From contig DATKZT010000031.1 in NCBI GenBank assembly GCA_035527845.1, positions 1 through 64,000 on the forward strand: a stretch of 64,000 nt of DNA. The letters run 5' to 3'. Made by a program: the position numbers and the translations under genes. The stretch's first letter is position 1. Every line of letters begins with the position of its first letter. Origin of the DNA: JAUWKC01 sp035527845 (GTDB lineage Bacteria > Planctomycetota > Phycisphaerae > Sedimentisphaerales > Anaerobacaceae). The notes under the pieces were generated by a model. The model searched no databases and had not been told where the DNA came from. It saw only the letters and a program-made list of their open reading frames with translations. Shown here piece after piece: positions 26,177-34,977 of this stretch.

Positions 26177-27691
26177 ATGACAGAAGAGAAGGGGCAAAGA
26201 CAAACACGCAGAGAATTTCTTCAAGCGATGGGTTCGGCGGCGGTTTCGGCGGGGGCCCTGTCGATGGTTCCAGGTGGCTCCTGTGCCGCATCGACGGCAG
26301 CGCAAGAGTGGGACCGGCCGAACGTTGTCCTGGTGATGACCGACGACCAGGGATATGGCGAGATGGCCTGCCACGGCAATACAATTATCAAGACGCCTAA
26401 TCTCGACAGACTTCACGCCGAGAGCACGCGATTTACCGCTTTCCACGTCAGCCCGACCTGCTCGCCGACACGCGCATCACTTATGACCGGCCGGCATGAA
26501 TTCCGCTCCGGCGTGACTCACACAAAGCTCGAGCGCGAACGCCTGAGCCTTGACGCCGTTACGATTGCACAGGTGCTCTCGAAGGCCGGATATAAGACCG
26601 GCATCTTCGGCAAATGGCATCTGGGCGACGAAGAACCCTACCAGCCGCATAATCGAGGCTTCGACGAAGCCTTCATTCACGGCGCCGGAGGCATCGGCCA
26701 ATCATACAAATCCAGTTGCGGCGACGTGCCGGGCAACAAGTACTTCGACCCTGTTATTCGCCATAACAAGACATTTGTCAAAACGAACGGTTACTGCACG
26801 GACGTATTCTTCACCCAGGCTCTGCGCTGGATAAAGCGGAACAGCGACCGGCGCTTCTTCGCGTACATCGCCACCAACACGCCGCATTCCCCGCACGTTT
26901 GCAGCACGGAGTACTCCAAGCCTTATCTTGATGCAGGTCTTGATGAGAAGTCCGCCACGTATTACGGAATGATTGCCAACATCGATGATAACATCGGGCG
27001 GCTTCTCCGCAGGCTCGACGAATGGGCACTGACCGACAACACGCTGCTTATCTTCATGACCGACAACGGACATTCGATGCGCAATCTTTATAACGCCGGT
27101 ATGAGGGCGCATAAGGGGACGCCTTACGAAGGCGGGACACGCGTGCCGGCATTTTTCCGCTGGCCCGGCCGCACTAAAAAGGGCGTGGATATCGACCGTC
27201 TTGCCGCTCACATCGATATTTTTCCAACGCTCGCGGAGCTGTGTCGAGGCACTATTTGCGAAAAGGTTGAACTCGACGGCCGTTCGCTCGTGCCTTTGCT
27301 AAAGGACCCAAAGGCCCAATGGCCCGACCGTTACCTCTTTGTTCACCGCGGCAGGTGGGACCGCGGAAAAGCAAAAGACGCTAAGTACTCCGACTGCGCC
27401 GTACGCTCCCAGCGATTCAGGCTCGTCAACAACCAGGAACTCTACGACATTGAGAACGACCCCGGCGAAAAGGCAAACGTGATTGACAAGTATCCCGATG
27501 TCGTGGCCAAAATGCGAAAGGCCTATGACAAGTGGTGGGATGAGGTGCTCCCCGCGATGGTCAACGAAGATGTTCCCTACGCGAAGGAAAACCCATTTAA
27601 GGTTCTCTATCTGAAACAACAGGCCGAGAAGGGCATCCCCGCCTGGCCTGCGGATGAGCCCTATTCGCAAGAACAGAACCGGTTGAATTGA
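26177..27691 (+). CDS. Tat-exported family S1 sulfatase
   Basis: 504-aa sulfatase with a twin-arginine signal starting at residue 11 (RREFLQAMGSAAV). The signature CSPTR has its cysteine at residue 95, followed by ASLMTGR. VMTDDQGYGEM near residue 54 supplies metal ligands, and GKWHLGD, ATNTPHSPH and FMTDNGHSM complete the family pattern. It resembles the sulfatase at 18550 over most of its length, including the CTDVFFTQALRWIKRN block, but lacks that protein's long C-terminal domain. It is the second of three sulfatases in this cluster and likely removes a sulfate at a different position of the same glycan. The last codon lies 21 bases before the start of the next sulfatase, so the two are cotranscribed. 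Confidence 0.95.
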   Translation: MTEEKGQRQTRREFLQAMGSAAVSAGALSMVPGGSCAASTAAQEWDRPNVVLVMTDDQGYGEMACHGNTIIKTPNLDRLHAESTRFTAFHVSPTCSPTRASLMTGRHEFRSGVTHTKLERERLSLDAVTIAQVLSKAGYKTGIFGKWHLGDEEPYQPHNRGFDEAFIHGAGGIGQSYKSSCGDVPGNKYFDPVIRHNKTFVKTNGYCTDVFFTQALRWIKRNSDRRFFAYIATNTPHSPHVCSTEYSKPYLDAGLDEKSATYYGMIANIDDNIGRLLRRLDEWALTDNTLLIFMTDNGHSMRNLYNAGMRAHKGTPYEGGTRVPAFFRWPGRTKKGVDIDRLAAHIDIFPTLAELCRGTICEKVELDGRSLVPLLKDPKAQWPDRYLFVHRGRWDRGKAKDAKYSDCAVRSQRFRLVNNQELYDIENDPGEKANVIDKYPDVVAKMRKAYDKWWDEVLPAMVNEDVPYAKENPFKVLYLKQQAEKGIPAWPADEPYSQEQNRLN

Positions 27692-27712
27692 TACTTATGC
27701 TTAGGAGCAATT

Positions 27713-29248
27713 ATGAAAAAGCAAACGCGAAGAGAATTTCTTAAAGCCATCGGCGCCGGCGCAATTTCCGCGGGGGCCGTGCCGATATTTCCAGGTGATT
27801 CCCTCGCCGCATCGACGGCGGGGACAAAAGGCACGCCGCCGAACATCCTCGTCATCATGTCGGATGAGCACAACGCCGGCGTCCTCGGCTGTTACGGCAA
27901 CAAGATTGTGCAGACCCCCAACCTCGACGGCCTGGCCCGGCGGGGCATCGTCTTCGAGAACTGCTATTGCAATTCGCCGTTGTGCGTCCCCTCGCGTCTG
28001 TCTTTTACTTCCGGCAAGTATGCCTCTCGCGTCGGCGCCTGGAGCAATAGCTGCTGGCTGCCCAGCGCCGATTATCCGTCGCTGCCCCGTATTCTGAACG
28101 CGGCTGGGTACGTGTCTTTTCTATGCGGAAAGATGCACTATGACAAGACCCGACGATACGGCTTTACCGAGATCGGCGGCGAGGCCAACAAGAGCACCAA
28201 GGGAGGTAAGGGACAGCGCCGCGACGCCGACGATTTGGACCCCAAGCCGGGCCATTCGGCACGTTTCAAAGCCTTTCGTCCGGGCGATGATTCGGATATT
28301 CTAAGACATGACAAAGCGGTGACGGCGGGCACGACGGAATTCCTGAAGAATCGCAAGGCGTCGGATAAACCCTTTTTCCTTTTTGCCGGATATCTCGCTC
28401 CGCACTTTCCGCTGATTGTCCCCGAAAAATATTGGGAGCCTTACAAGGGCAACGTGCCGATGCCGACAATTCCAGCCGGACATCTCGAATCACAGCCGAG
28501 GAATTACAAACACCTGCGGATAGCCTTCAATGTCGAGGACGCGCCGCCCGAAATCGTGCGCAAGGGACGCGAGCTCTATTACGGCCTGACCCAGTGGCTC
28601 GATGAAGAAATCGGCAAGCTGCTAAAGGCCCTGGCCGAGAGTGAGGTTGCCGACAATACGATTGTGATATACACCACCGACCACGGCGAGAACATGGGCG
28701 AGCACGGGCTGTGGTGGAAGAACTGCCTTTACGAGCACGCTGCCCACGTTCCGCTGATTGTCAGTTGGCCGCAGCGCTGGAAGGCCGGCCAGCGCCGCAG
28801 CGGCGCCTGCTCGCTGGTGGACGTTGTGCAGACCATTGCCGAGTTGGGCGGGGCGAAAGTCCCCGATGACTGGAACGGTGACTCGATGGTCAAGTGGATG
28901 GATGATGCAAAGACCAAGTGGAAAGACGTCGCGGTCAGTGAATACTATGGACACAACATCGCTTCGGGTTATGCAATGATTCGTATGGGTAGGTACAAGT
29001 ATGTTTATCACACTCCCGCCGACCAAGCTCACCCGGCCGAGCGAGAGCTGTACGATTTGCAGACCGACCCCGGCGAATTCACCAACCTTGCCCACCGCGA
29101 GGAACACAAGGATAGAATCGGAGCGATGCACAAGGCATTGGTTAAAGAAATCGGCGAGGACCCCGACAAGACCGAGCAACGCTGCCGCACCGACTACGCC
29201 AGAGGCTACGGACGCGCCGAGGAAAATAAGAAAAAGAGAACGTCGTGA
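27713..29248 (+). CDS. Tat-exported family S1 sulfatase (CVPSR type)
   Basis: 511-aa sulfatase with a twin-arginine signal (RREFLKAIGAGAISAGA) and a good Shine-Dalgarno sequence (AGGAGCA) before the ATG. The signature is CVPSR, with its cysteine at residue 91, rather than the CSPTR of the two neighbours, so it belongs to another subfamily. VIMSDEHNAGVLGCYGN gives the first metal-ligand region and YTTDHGENMGEHGLWWKNCLYEHA the second. It has a basic insert near residues 160-185 (TKGGKGQRRDADD). The substrate is likely another sulfated sugar of the same polymer. It closes the sulfatase-esterase run. Confidence 0.94.
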   Translation: MKKQTRREFLKAIGAGAISAGAVPIFPGDSLAASTAGTKGTPPNILVIMSDEHNAGVLGCYGNKIVQTPNLDGLARRGIVFENCYCNSPLCVPSRLSFTSGKYASRVGAWSNSCWLPSADYPSLPRILNAAGYVSFLCGKMHYDKTRRYGFTEIGGEANKSTKGGKGQRRDADDLDPKPGHSARFKAFRPGDDSDILRHDKAVTAGTTEFLKNRKASDKPFFLFAGYLAPHFPLIVPEKYWEPYKGNVPMPTIPAGHLESQPRNYKHLRIAFNVEDAPPEIVRKGRELYYGLTQWLDEEIGKLLKALAESEVADNTIVIYTTDHGENMGEHGLWWKNCLYEHAAHVPLIVSWPQRWKAGQRRSGACSLVDVVQTIAELGGAKVPDDWNGDSMVKWMDDAKTKWKDVAVSEYYGHNIASGYAMIRMGRYKYVYHTPADQAHPAERELYDLQTDPGEFTNLAHREEHKDRIGAMHKALVKEIGEDPDKTEQRCRTDYARGYGRAEENKKKRTS

Positions 29249-29489
29249 CGCGACGACTTGACCGTCCACAACATCTGTAAGGACCCGCAAAAAGCCGGAA
29301 GTGAGAATTGTGTGCCGGCGAGAAATAAATTGTTGCCGGTCGCGGCTTGGGCCCTCTCCCTGACGGCCTTGATCCCCTCAGATACCGGTTCGCCCGCCGA
29401 GATACGAGCCGCGAACTACGAGGTACGACTCACGCCCCCACCACCACAATCGCCAGCCAGATTATCCACATCGTCCTGTAGCGCATAGC

Positions 29490-29930
29490 TTATACCTCAT
29501 CGCCTTCGATTTCGCCTTTGCACCATTTGACAAAGTTCTGTACGGCACAGTATGCCATTACGGAGTATGCAATACATCCACCTATTATTAGAAGTGTTAT
29601 CGCCCATATTGGAAACGGTTGGTGCTCAGTGCCCCATTGGACAATGATTACTGCGATAATTACAGTGACTGCAAAAATAGTGAATCGGTTATGTGCACGA
29701 ACCGAACGGTCTCTTGTTTCCCATTTCAGGCTGGCCCATGGAAAAGCGACAGCAAAGAAGGCTCCAATAGCATACCAGATACAAGCCTTTTTGAGAGGCA
29801 CATAGAAGAACGAATTAGATATAGCTACGATAACGACTCCCCCGATAAGACCGGCAAGGCTTATCGTTATCGCATGCTTTGGTTTTATCGGGACCTTGTG
29901 TCGTGAATTATTTATCCGTTTGGCTGTCAT
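29490..29930 (-). CDS. Hypothetical four-helix membrane protein
   Basis: 146-aa protein with a basic N-terminal tail (TAKRINNSRHKVPIKPKH) and four likely membrane segments, about residues 24-44, 49-67, 82-100 and 105-125. It ends with a charged tail (VKWCKGEIEGDEV). The ATG at 29930 follows a GTG, and either could start translation; no strong ribosome binding site is seen. The stretch is more AT-rich than the flanking sulfatase genes. No family was recognised and there is no clear functional partner. Confidence 0.6.
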   Translation of the reverse strand: MTAKRINNSRHKVPIKPKHAITISLAGLIGGVVIVAISNSFFYVPLKKACIWYAIGAFFAVAFPWASLKWETRDRSVRAHNRFTIFAVTVIIAVIIVQWGTEHQPFPIWAITLLIIGGCIAYSVMAYCAVQNFVKWCKGEIEGDEV

Positions 29931-30513
29931 CACAAGGTAATCCAGCTCCCCGCGCCGACCCGCCGGTTCACTTCAAAAGTCCGCATGGGCTGAAACCCCA
30001 TCATACAATCCGAATACCAACGACAAACCACGATTCACGAACCACCCTTCCGTTTTCAATAATTACCAAATCCGTCCTTAAACTGCAAGTACTTTCGGTG
30101 GATTTCTCTGGGGCTGTGTGCGCAGACATTTAACCACGCCCGTTAACCAATTACTCTCCTGCCAGTGATGCCTCACCAACTACCAGTCACAATTCACGCA
30201 TCAACTCATCCACCCACAATCGCCCCTTCCGCCAGCAACCCCGCAAGCCTACCCGCCGTCATCCCGACCGGAGTCCGCCGTAGCCGGACGAAGCGGAGGG
30301 ATCTATTAAATCATGTCATTGCGAGGAGGCCCAAGCCGACGCCGCAATCTCCCCCCTATTTATCAATCATCCTTTATCATTTACAATGGCCTTCCCCCAG
30401 CAACACCACAACAAGAACCCCACATGCTCGAATCCCGCCTTAATCGTTGACATCTCGGCCCCGTCGCAATATACTCACCATCCACATTATCCGTTAGAAA
30501 TGTTCGACTCGAT
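29931..30513. other. Gene-free region with decayed dispersed repeats
   Basis: About 580 bases without a credible gene. 30255-30345 carries fragments typical of dispersed intergenic repeats: GTCATCCCGACCGGAGTC, then GTCATTGCGAGGAGGCC followed by GCAATCTC. Short CACGATTCACGA-like words occur near 30030 and 30188. The GH31 gene begins at the right edge. Its start codon is not preceded by a strong ribosome binding site. Confidence 0.5.
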
Positions 30514-32925
30514 ATGAAGAAATACCTGGTTGTGAGCTTGATGTTGGCGGCGCTGCCGGCGGCCTCAAAGGCCGAGTGGACGTATCTCGGCGATTATGTA
30601 GCCCCCTACAAAACAGAGGGCAACGTCGTCACATTTACGTGCAGCAATGCAACAGTCAAGGTCGAGGTCTGCACCGAAGACATTCTGCGGATACGGATGA
30701 ACAAATCAGGCGAGTTCAAGCCGAACGAGCCCTGGGTGGTCATAAAGTATGACTGGCCCCAGGCAAATTTTACCGTGAAGGACCGCGGCGATTACATCGA
30801 CATTTCCACTCCGACCATTACGCTCAAGGCGTACAAGTCGCCGTTCCGATTGGATATTTACGATGAGGATACGCGCCCCCTGTGCCTCGAGCCGAACGAT
30901 GGCGGGATGGGCTTCGAAGAAGAAAAGGTCATCTGTCGAAAAAAGCTCACCGAAACGGACCACTTCTTCGGCCTCGGCCAGCGCTATGAAAAGTCCGACC
31001 TGCGAGGCGAAAAACGAGAGCTTTGGCTCACTGAGAATGTCACCTGGATACCCTTCTTCATGGCCACCGACGGTTACGGCATATTTTTCCACAACACCTG
31101 GAAGACAACCTTCGATTTCACCGGCGACCCGTACTCGTTTTCGGCGCCCGGCGGCGGCGAATTGGATTACTACTTCATCTACGGGCCGAGCTTCAAACAC
31201 ATCCTGGATCAGTACACGAAGGTTACCGGCAAGTCCCCCCTGCCGCCCAAGTGGGCCTTCGGAATGATCGCCAGCAAGTGGTCCAGGCAAAAAGGCCAGC
31301 AGGGAATACTGGATGATGTCACTGCCGCCCGCACGGAAAAGGACTGGCCCCTCGACTGCATCAGGGTGCACGCGAAGAACTGCGGGCAGGGAATCTGGGC
31401 CTCGCCCAACCTTAGCTGGCCCGATGACGGATGGGGCGCCTTCGACGCTGTTGATGAGCTGGTAAAGAAACTCCACCAGATGAACTGTCACGCTATCTTC
31501 TGGGAGAGTCCCGGCATACCCCGGACGTGCACCGAGAAATACGAGGATGCGGATTCGCAGGGTCTGTTTATCACGCAGGACGGCGCGACCTGGAACGGCA
31601 GGTTCGGCTACGGTGTGGAGCCCGGCGCGCTGGTCGATTTCTGCAACCCCGAGGCAAGGAAATGGTGGGCGGGACTGCACAACTTTATGATCGATTTCGG
31701 CTCCGACGGCGCGGCCGGCGACCACGGCGAGGAAGTCTACGGCACGATGTATTCGCCCCACGCGAAAATGTCTGGTGAGGAGCTGCACAATCTTTATTCG
31801 ATGCTCTACGATATGGCAAGCTGGGAGGCTTACAAGGCGCGCAGGCCCAACAAGCGCTGCGTGGTGTGGGGGCGGTCGCTCTGGGCGGGCACACAAAGAT
31901 ACCCTATGCAGGGAACGCAGGATTCGCACAGTGAAGGAAAGAACATCGAAGGCGAGATTATGGGCTGCATCAACTTCGGGCTTTCGGGTGTACCCTTTAG
32001 AATCTATACCGACAACGTCACGCGCGAGGTTCTCGACAGCCAAAGAACCGACTGGCCTCTTTCGAGGCTGAGCCAGTATTTGTGCCTGACCGTTGCGGGG
32101 GAAAGAACAGAGCTGTATTGGACCGGCCGAGAAATCCCGGACGACAACTACCGCAGATTCGCGCGCCTGCGCTATCGTCTGATGCCGTATATTTATACGT
32201 ACGCGAGAAAGACCACGCAGACGGGTCTGCCGCTGGTTAGGGCGATGGTGCTCGAATACCAAAAGGACCCCAACACATACGGCGCCTATGGGCAGTATCT
32301 GTTGGGCGAAGAGCTGCTGATCGCCCCGCTCTGGAGCGACAGCACCTTCGTGCGGCAAATATACCTGCCCGAGGGCGAGTGGATTGATTTCTGGGACGGA
32401 ACGAAATACCAGGGCGGACAGACGATTATTTACGACGCTCCCATTGATAAAGCCCCCATTCTCGTAAAAGCCGGCGCCATTATTCCCATGGCCCCGGACG
32501 GCCAAAGTTACGTCGATGAGAAGAGAAGCCCGCTGACAGTCAGGATTTATCCCAGGGGTACATCGTCTTTCACCCTTTACGAAGACGACGGCGCCACCTA
32601 CGACTACGAAAAGGGCGTCTTCGCCTCTACGACTTTCTGGTGCGCCGAGCGCAAAGACGGATTGCTCCTGACCAAGAGCGCCCCGCGTGGAAGCTATAAG
32701 ATTCCCCAAAGAGACCACATAATTGAGGTCCACAAGAAGATGGACGTAATATCAGTCAGGACCGGCCGAACACCCATCCCGCGGTACAACACCAGGGCCG
32801 ATTTTGATGCCGCCGCCGAGGGCTGGTTTTACGATTCGGCCGCCAATATAATGTGGGCCAGAATTAAAGGCCGCGCCAACGAGCTCTTCTCCCTCGGCTT
32901 CGTGACCGCAATTTCAGACGAATAA
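30514..32925 (+). CDS. Secreted GH31 alpha-glycosidase
   Basis: 803-aa glycoside hydrolase family 31 enzyme. Residues 1-20 are a signal peptide (LVVSLMLAALPAASKA). The N-terminal beta-sandwich follows (about residues 22-240, with FFGLGQRYEKSDLRGEKREL). The catalytic barrel begins near KWAFGMIASKW. The likely nucleophile region is FMIDFGSDG near residue 395 and the acid/base region is GRSLWAGTQRYPMQGTQDSHS near 455-475. RFARLRYRLMPYIYTYA is the well-conserved helix before the C-terminal beta domains. The family includes alpha-glucosidases, alpha-xylosidases and alpha-galactosidases; the IDFGSDG variant of the usual DMNE region makes the specificity uncertain. It acts outside the cytoplasm and is probably monocistronic. 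Confidence 0.9.
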   Translation: MKKYLVVSLMLAALPAASKAEWTYLGDYVAPYKTEGNVVTFTCSNATVKVEVCTEDILRIRMNKSGEFKPNEPWVVIKYDWPQANFTVKDRGDYIDISTPTITLKAYKSPFRLDIYDEDTRPLCLEPNDGGMGFEEEKVICRKKLTETDHFFGLGQRYEKSDLRGEKRELWLTENVTWIPFFMATDGYGIFFHNTWKTTFDFTGDPYSFSAPGGGELDYYFIYGPSFKHILDQYTKVTGKSPLPPKWAFGMIASKWSRQKGQQGILDDVTAARTEKDWPLDCIRVHAKNCGQGIWASPNLSWPDDGWGAFDAVDELVKKLHQMNCHAIFWESPGIPRTCTEKYEDADSQGLFITQDGATWNGRFGYGVEPGALVDFCNPEARKWWAGLHNFMIDFGSDGAAGDHGEEVYGTMYSPHAKMSGEELHNLYSMLYDMASWEAYKARRPNKRCVVWGRSLWAGTQRYPMQGTQDSHSEGKNIEGEIMGCINFGLSGVPFRIYTDNVTREVLDSQRTDWPLSRLSQYLCLTVAGERTELYWTGREIPDDNYRRFARLRYRLMPYIYTYARKTTQTGLPLVRAMVLEYQKDPNTYGAYGQYLLGEELLIAPLWSDSTFVRQIYLPEGEWIDFWDGTKYQGGQTIIYDAPIDKAPILVKAGAIIPMAPDGQSYVDEKRSPLTVRIYPRGTSSFTLYEDDGATYDYEKGVFASTTFWCAERKDGLLLTKSAPRGSYKIPQRDHIIEVHKKMDVISVRTGRTPIPRYNTRADFDAAAEGWFYDSAANIMWARIKGRANELFSLGFVTAISDE

Positions 32926-33235
32926 CCACTAATCCTTCATCAATCCATCCACCATCGCAGAGCTGCCGCCCAGGACAAATAATCATTTGATGCGCACCCG
33001 TAAAAGAAAGCCGGAAATACGGTTGACAACCCGCCGCTTGGTCCTAAAATATGTTTGTTGCGCGTGCAAATGGGCGGTTTCGCCGCATAATTGCCAAGTG
33101 CAGTAAAAAAGGCACGTCGCAACACGGAGACGGGGGTGACGAGAAGCTCAGAACACACACCTGTCTCCGTTTTGTTATGCGCATTTTTGTTCGGGCGGTG
33201 CGACAGGCGCGAGTGATTGAAATATTGAGGGCGCC
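32926..33235. other. Intergenic region upstream of the SDR gene
   Basis: About 310 bases with no gene. Its main content is the long stem-loop at 33124-33174. Frames on either strand lack starts and family similarity. Confidence 0.5.
33124..33174 (+). terminator. Long stem-loop with T-run: terminator or attenuator
   Basis: ACGGAGACGGG (33124-33134) pairs with CCTGTCTCCGT (33160-33170) over 11 positions, with one G-T pair; the loop is about 25 bases, and TTTT runs from 33170 to 33173. It lies 60 bases before the SDR start, so it may end transcription from upstream or regulate the SDR gene. Confidence 0.5.
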
Positions 33236-34003
33236 ATGATGAGCGACTTGTTCGACCTTAAAGGCAATGTGGCAATCGTAACCGGCGCTTCCCGCGGTCT
33301 GGGCCGGGAAATGGCCGCGGCTCTGGCTGGGGCTGGGGCCGATGTGGTGATTGGCAGTCGCCATCAAGCCGACATCATCGAGGCGGCAAAACTGATATCG
33401 AATGCCACGGGACGCAGAATAATCGGCTGCACTTTGGATGTCACGGACCGAAGTTCCGTCGAGTCTCTCGTTGCTCGTACCATCGACGAATTCGGCAAAA
33501 TTGACGTGCTGGTCAACAACGCCGGTATGAATATCCGCTCGCCAATCGCGGAAATCACGGACGAGGACTGGAATCAAATACAGCAGGTTAATGTCACCGG
33601 GGTATTCTATTGCTGTCGGGCGGTCAGTGAACACATGGTCAAAGCTGGCTACGGCCGCATCATCAACATAGGCTCGACCCTGAGCCTTGTGGGGCTCCAG
33701 AACCGATTCAGCTACACCGCCTCCAAGGGCGCCGTCGTGCAGATGACTCGGACCCTCGCCGTCGAATTGGCCCAAACCGGTGTCACCGTCAATTGCATCT
33801 GTCCCGGGCCTTTTGCCACCGAGATAAACAGACCCGTTATGGAAAATGCCGAGGCGACCGCCGGCCTGTTGAGTCATGTGCCAATGAAACGCTGGGGGAG
33901 GCTGGAGGAAATCAGGGCGCCCGTGGTTTTCTTGGCGAGCCCCGCCGCCGGCTATGTCACCGGAGCAATCCTCAGCGTTGACGGGGGCTGGACGGCATGG
34001 TAG
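33236..34003 (+). CDS. Short-chain dehydrogenase/reductase
   Basis: 255-aa NAD(P)-dependent SDR oxidoreductase of the classical size. Cofactor binding is seen at TGASRGLGREMA (residues about 16-27), followed by LDVTD and VNNAGMN. The catalytic serine lies in NIGSTLSLVG and the YxxxK pair in YTASKGAVVQM. The end, GYVTGAILSVDGGWTAW, is typical of gluconate 5-dehydrogenase and 3-oxoacyl-reductase-like members. In this setting, oxidation or reduction of a sugar or sugar acid is the best guess. Two adjacent ATG codons open the frame; the second cannot be excluded as the start. Confidence 0.9.
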   Translation: MMSDLFDLKGNVAIVTGASRGLGREMAAALAGAGADVVIGSRHQADIIEAAKLISNATGRRIIGCTLDVTDRSSVESLVARTIDEFGKIDVLVNNAGMNIRSPIAEITDEDWNQIQQVNVTGVFYCCRAVSEHMVKAGYGRIINIGSTLSLVGLQNRFSYTASKGAVVQMTRTLAVELAQTGVTVNCICPGPFATEINRPVMENAEATAGLLSHVPMKRWGRLEEIRAPVVFLASPAAGYVTGAILSVDGGWTAW

Positions 34004-34047
34004 TCCCCGGCCAAAAAGTCCGCGACCGACTTGACCAAAGGTGAAAG

Positions 34048-34593
34048 ATGAAACGCACAGGTAGAACAAGAGCGAAACAAGAAAAACTGTCCGACAACCA
34101 CTTGTGCGAACTGGCTGTTCGCAAAGAAGGCGTCAAAAACGCCCGCATCATTTCACCTTCAAACGTGGAAACCGCTGCATGGGTGCGACTGAAATGCCGC
34201 TATGGATGTGAAGGCTACGGGCAGTGCCTGGTTTGCCCTCCCTTTACGCCGACCCCCGAACAGATGCGCAAAGTCCTGGACTGCTACAAACGGGCGATAT
34301 TGATACATTTCGACCCAGAAGTGGACGTCAAGAAGACAGTTGCCGAGCTTGAACGGGATATTTTTCTGCGCGGCGCCTGGAAGGCCCTGGGCCTTGGTGC
34401 AGGCCCCTGCTATTTCTGCCGAAAATGCAGCGTCGAAAAGAAAGAGTGTCGGCATCCCGAGCTCGCCCGACCCTCAATGGAGGCCTGCGGCATCGATGTC
34501 TTCTCCACCGTAATCAAGGCCGGTTTTCCCATCGAGGTCGTTCGCACACAACGCCAGTGCCCCAATTATTACGGTCTGATTCTTGTTGACTGA
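34048..34593 (+). CDS. DUF2284 predicted metal-binding protein
   Basis: 181-aa cytoplasmic protein of the DUF2284 family. Its cysteine-rich core, CRYGCEGYGQCLVCPPFTPTP near residues 52-72, and a second cluster, CYFCRKCSVEKKECRHPE near 115-132, would hold an iron-sulfur cluster or zinc. The C-terminus has CGIDVFSTV. It is likely a small electron carrier or corrinoid-related protein, but the function of the family is unknown. It lies 45 bases after the SDR gene and 20 bases before the Mth938-like gene, so the three probably form an operon. Confidence 0.85.
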   Translation: MKRTGRTRAKQEKLSDNHLCELAVRKEGVKNARIISPSNVETAAWVRLKCRYGCEGYGQCLVCPPFTPTPEQMRKVLDCYKRAILIHFDPEVDVKKTVAELERDIFLRGAWKALGLGAGPCYFCRKCSVEKKECRHPELARPSMEACGIDVFSTVIKAGFPIEVVRTQRQCPNYYGLILVD

Positions 34594-34619
34594 CTGTCGC
34601 ACTGTCGGGGAGCGTGAAC

Positions 34620-34964
34620 ATGCAGATTGATTCTTACAAATTTGGTGAAATAGTCATCGATGGTACAACTTATGGTAGTGACGTGATTATCGCAGCCGGC
34701 ACTGTGCGGCCCAACTGGCGGAGAAAACAAGGCCATTTGCTTTCTGCCGAAGACCTCGAAGCTGTTATTGCGGCCAGGCCTTCGGTTCTGGTGATCGGCT
34801 GTGGGGCGTCGGCGATGATGAAGGCGCCCGAAGAAACTCGGCAGGCTTTGCGCGAACGGAACATTCAATCCGAAGCGCTCGATACTCATAAAGCGGTCCA
34901 GCGATTCAATCAACTCTCAGCCGAAGGTGCGAACGTCGCAGCGGCTCTGCATTTGACCTGCTGA
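34620..34964 (+). CDS. Mth938-like (DUF498) domain protein
   Basis: 114-aa cytoplasmic protein matching the small single-domain Mth938 family: FGEIVIDGTTYGSDVII, PNWRRKQGHLLS, a central VLVIGCGASAMMKAPEE strand-loop, and NIQSEALDTHKAVQRFNQL. The ATG at 34620 is chosen because GGGGAG lies 7 bases upstream; the GTG two codons earlier is less likely. Relatives assist respiratory complex assembly in mitochondria, but the biochemical role of bacterial members is unknown. It is the last gene of the SDR-DUF2284 run and convergent with the membrane spermidine-synthase-like gene. Confidence 0.85.
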   Translation: MQIDSYKFGEIVIDGTTYGSDVIIAAGTVRPNWRRKQGHLLSAEDLEAVIAARPSVLVIGCGASAMMKAPEETRQALRERNIQSEALDTHKAVQRFNQLSAEGANVAAALHLTC

Positions 34965-34977
34965 GAGCGTCACAATA

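Noticed and set aside
30706..32733. 675-codon frame antisense to the GH31 gene
   Set aside because: It lies fully inside a gene with clear family motifs, has no ribosome binding site or recognisable domain, and high-GC codon patterns create such frames.
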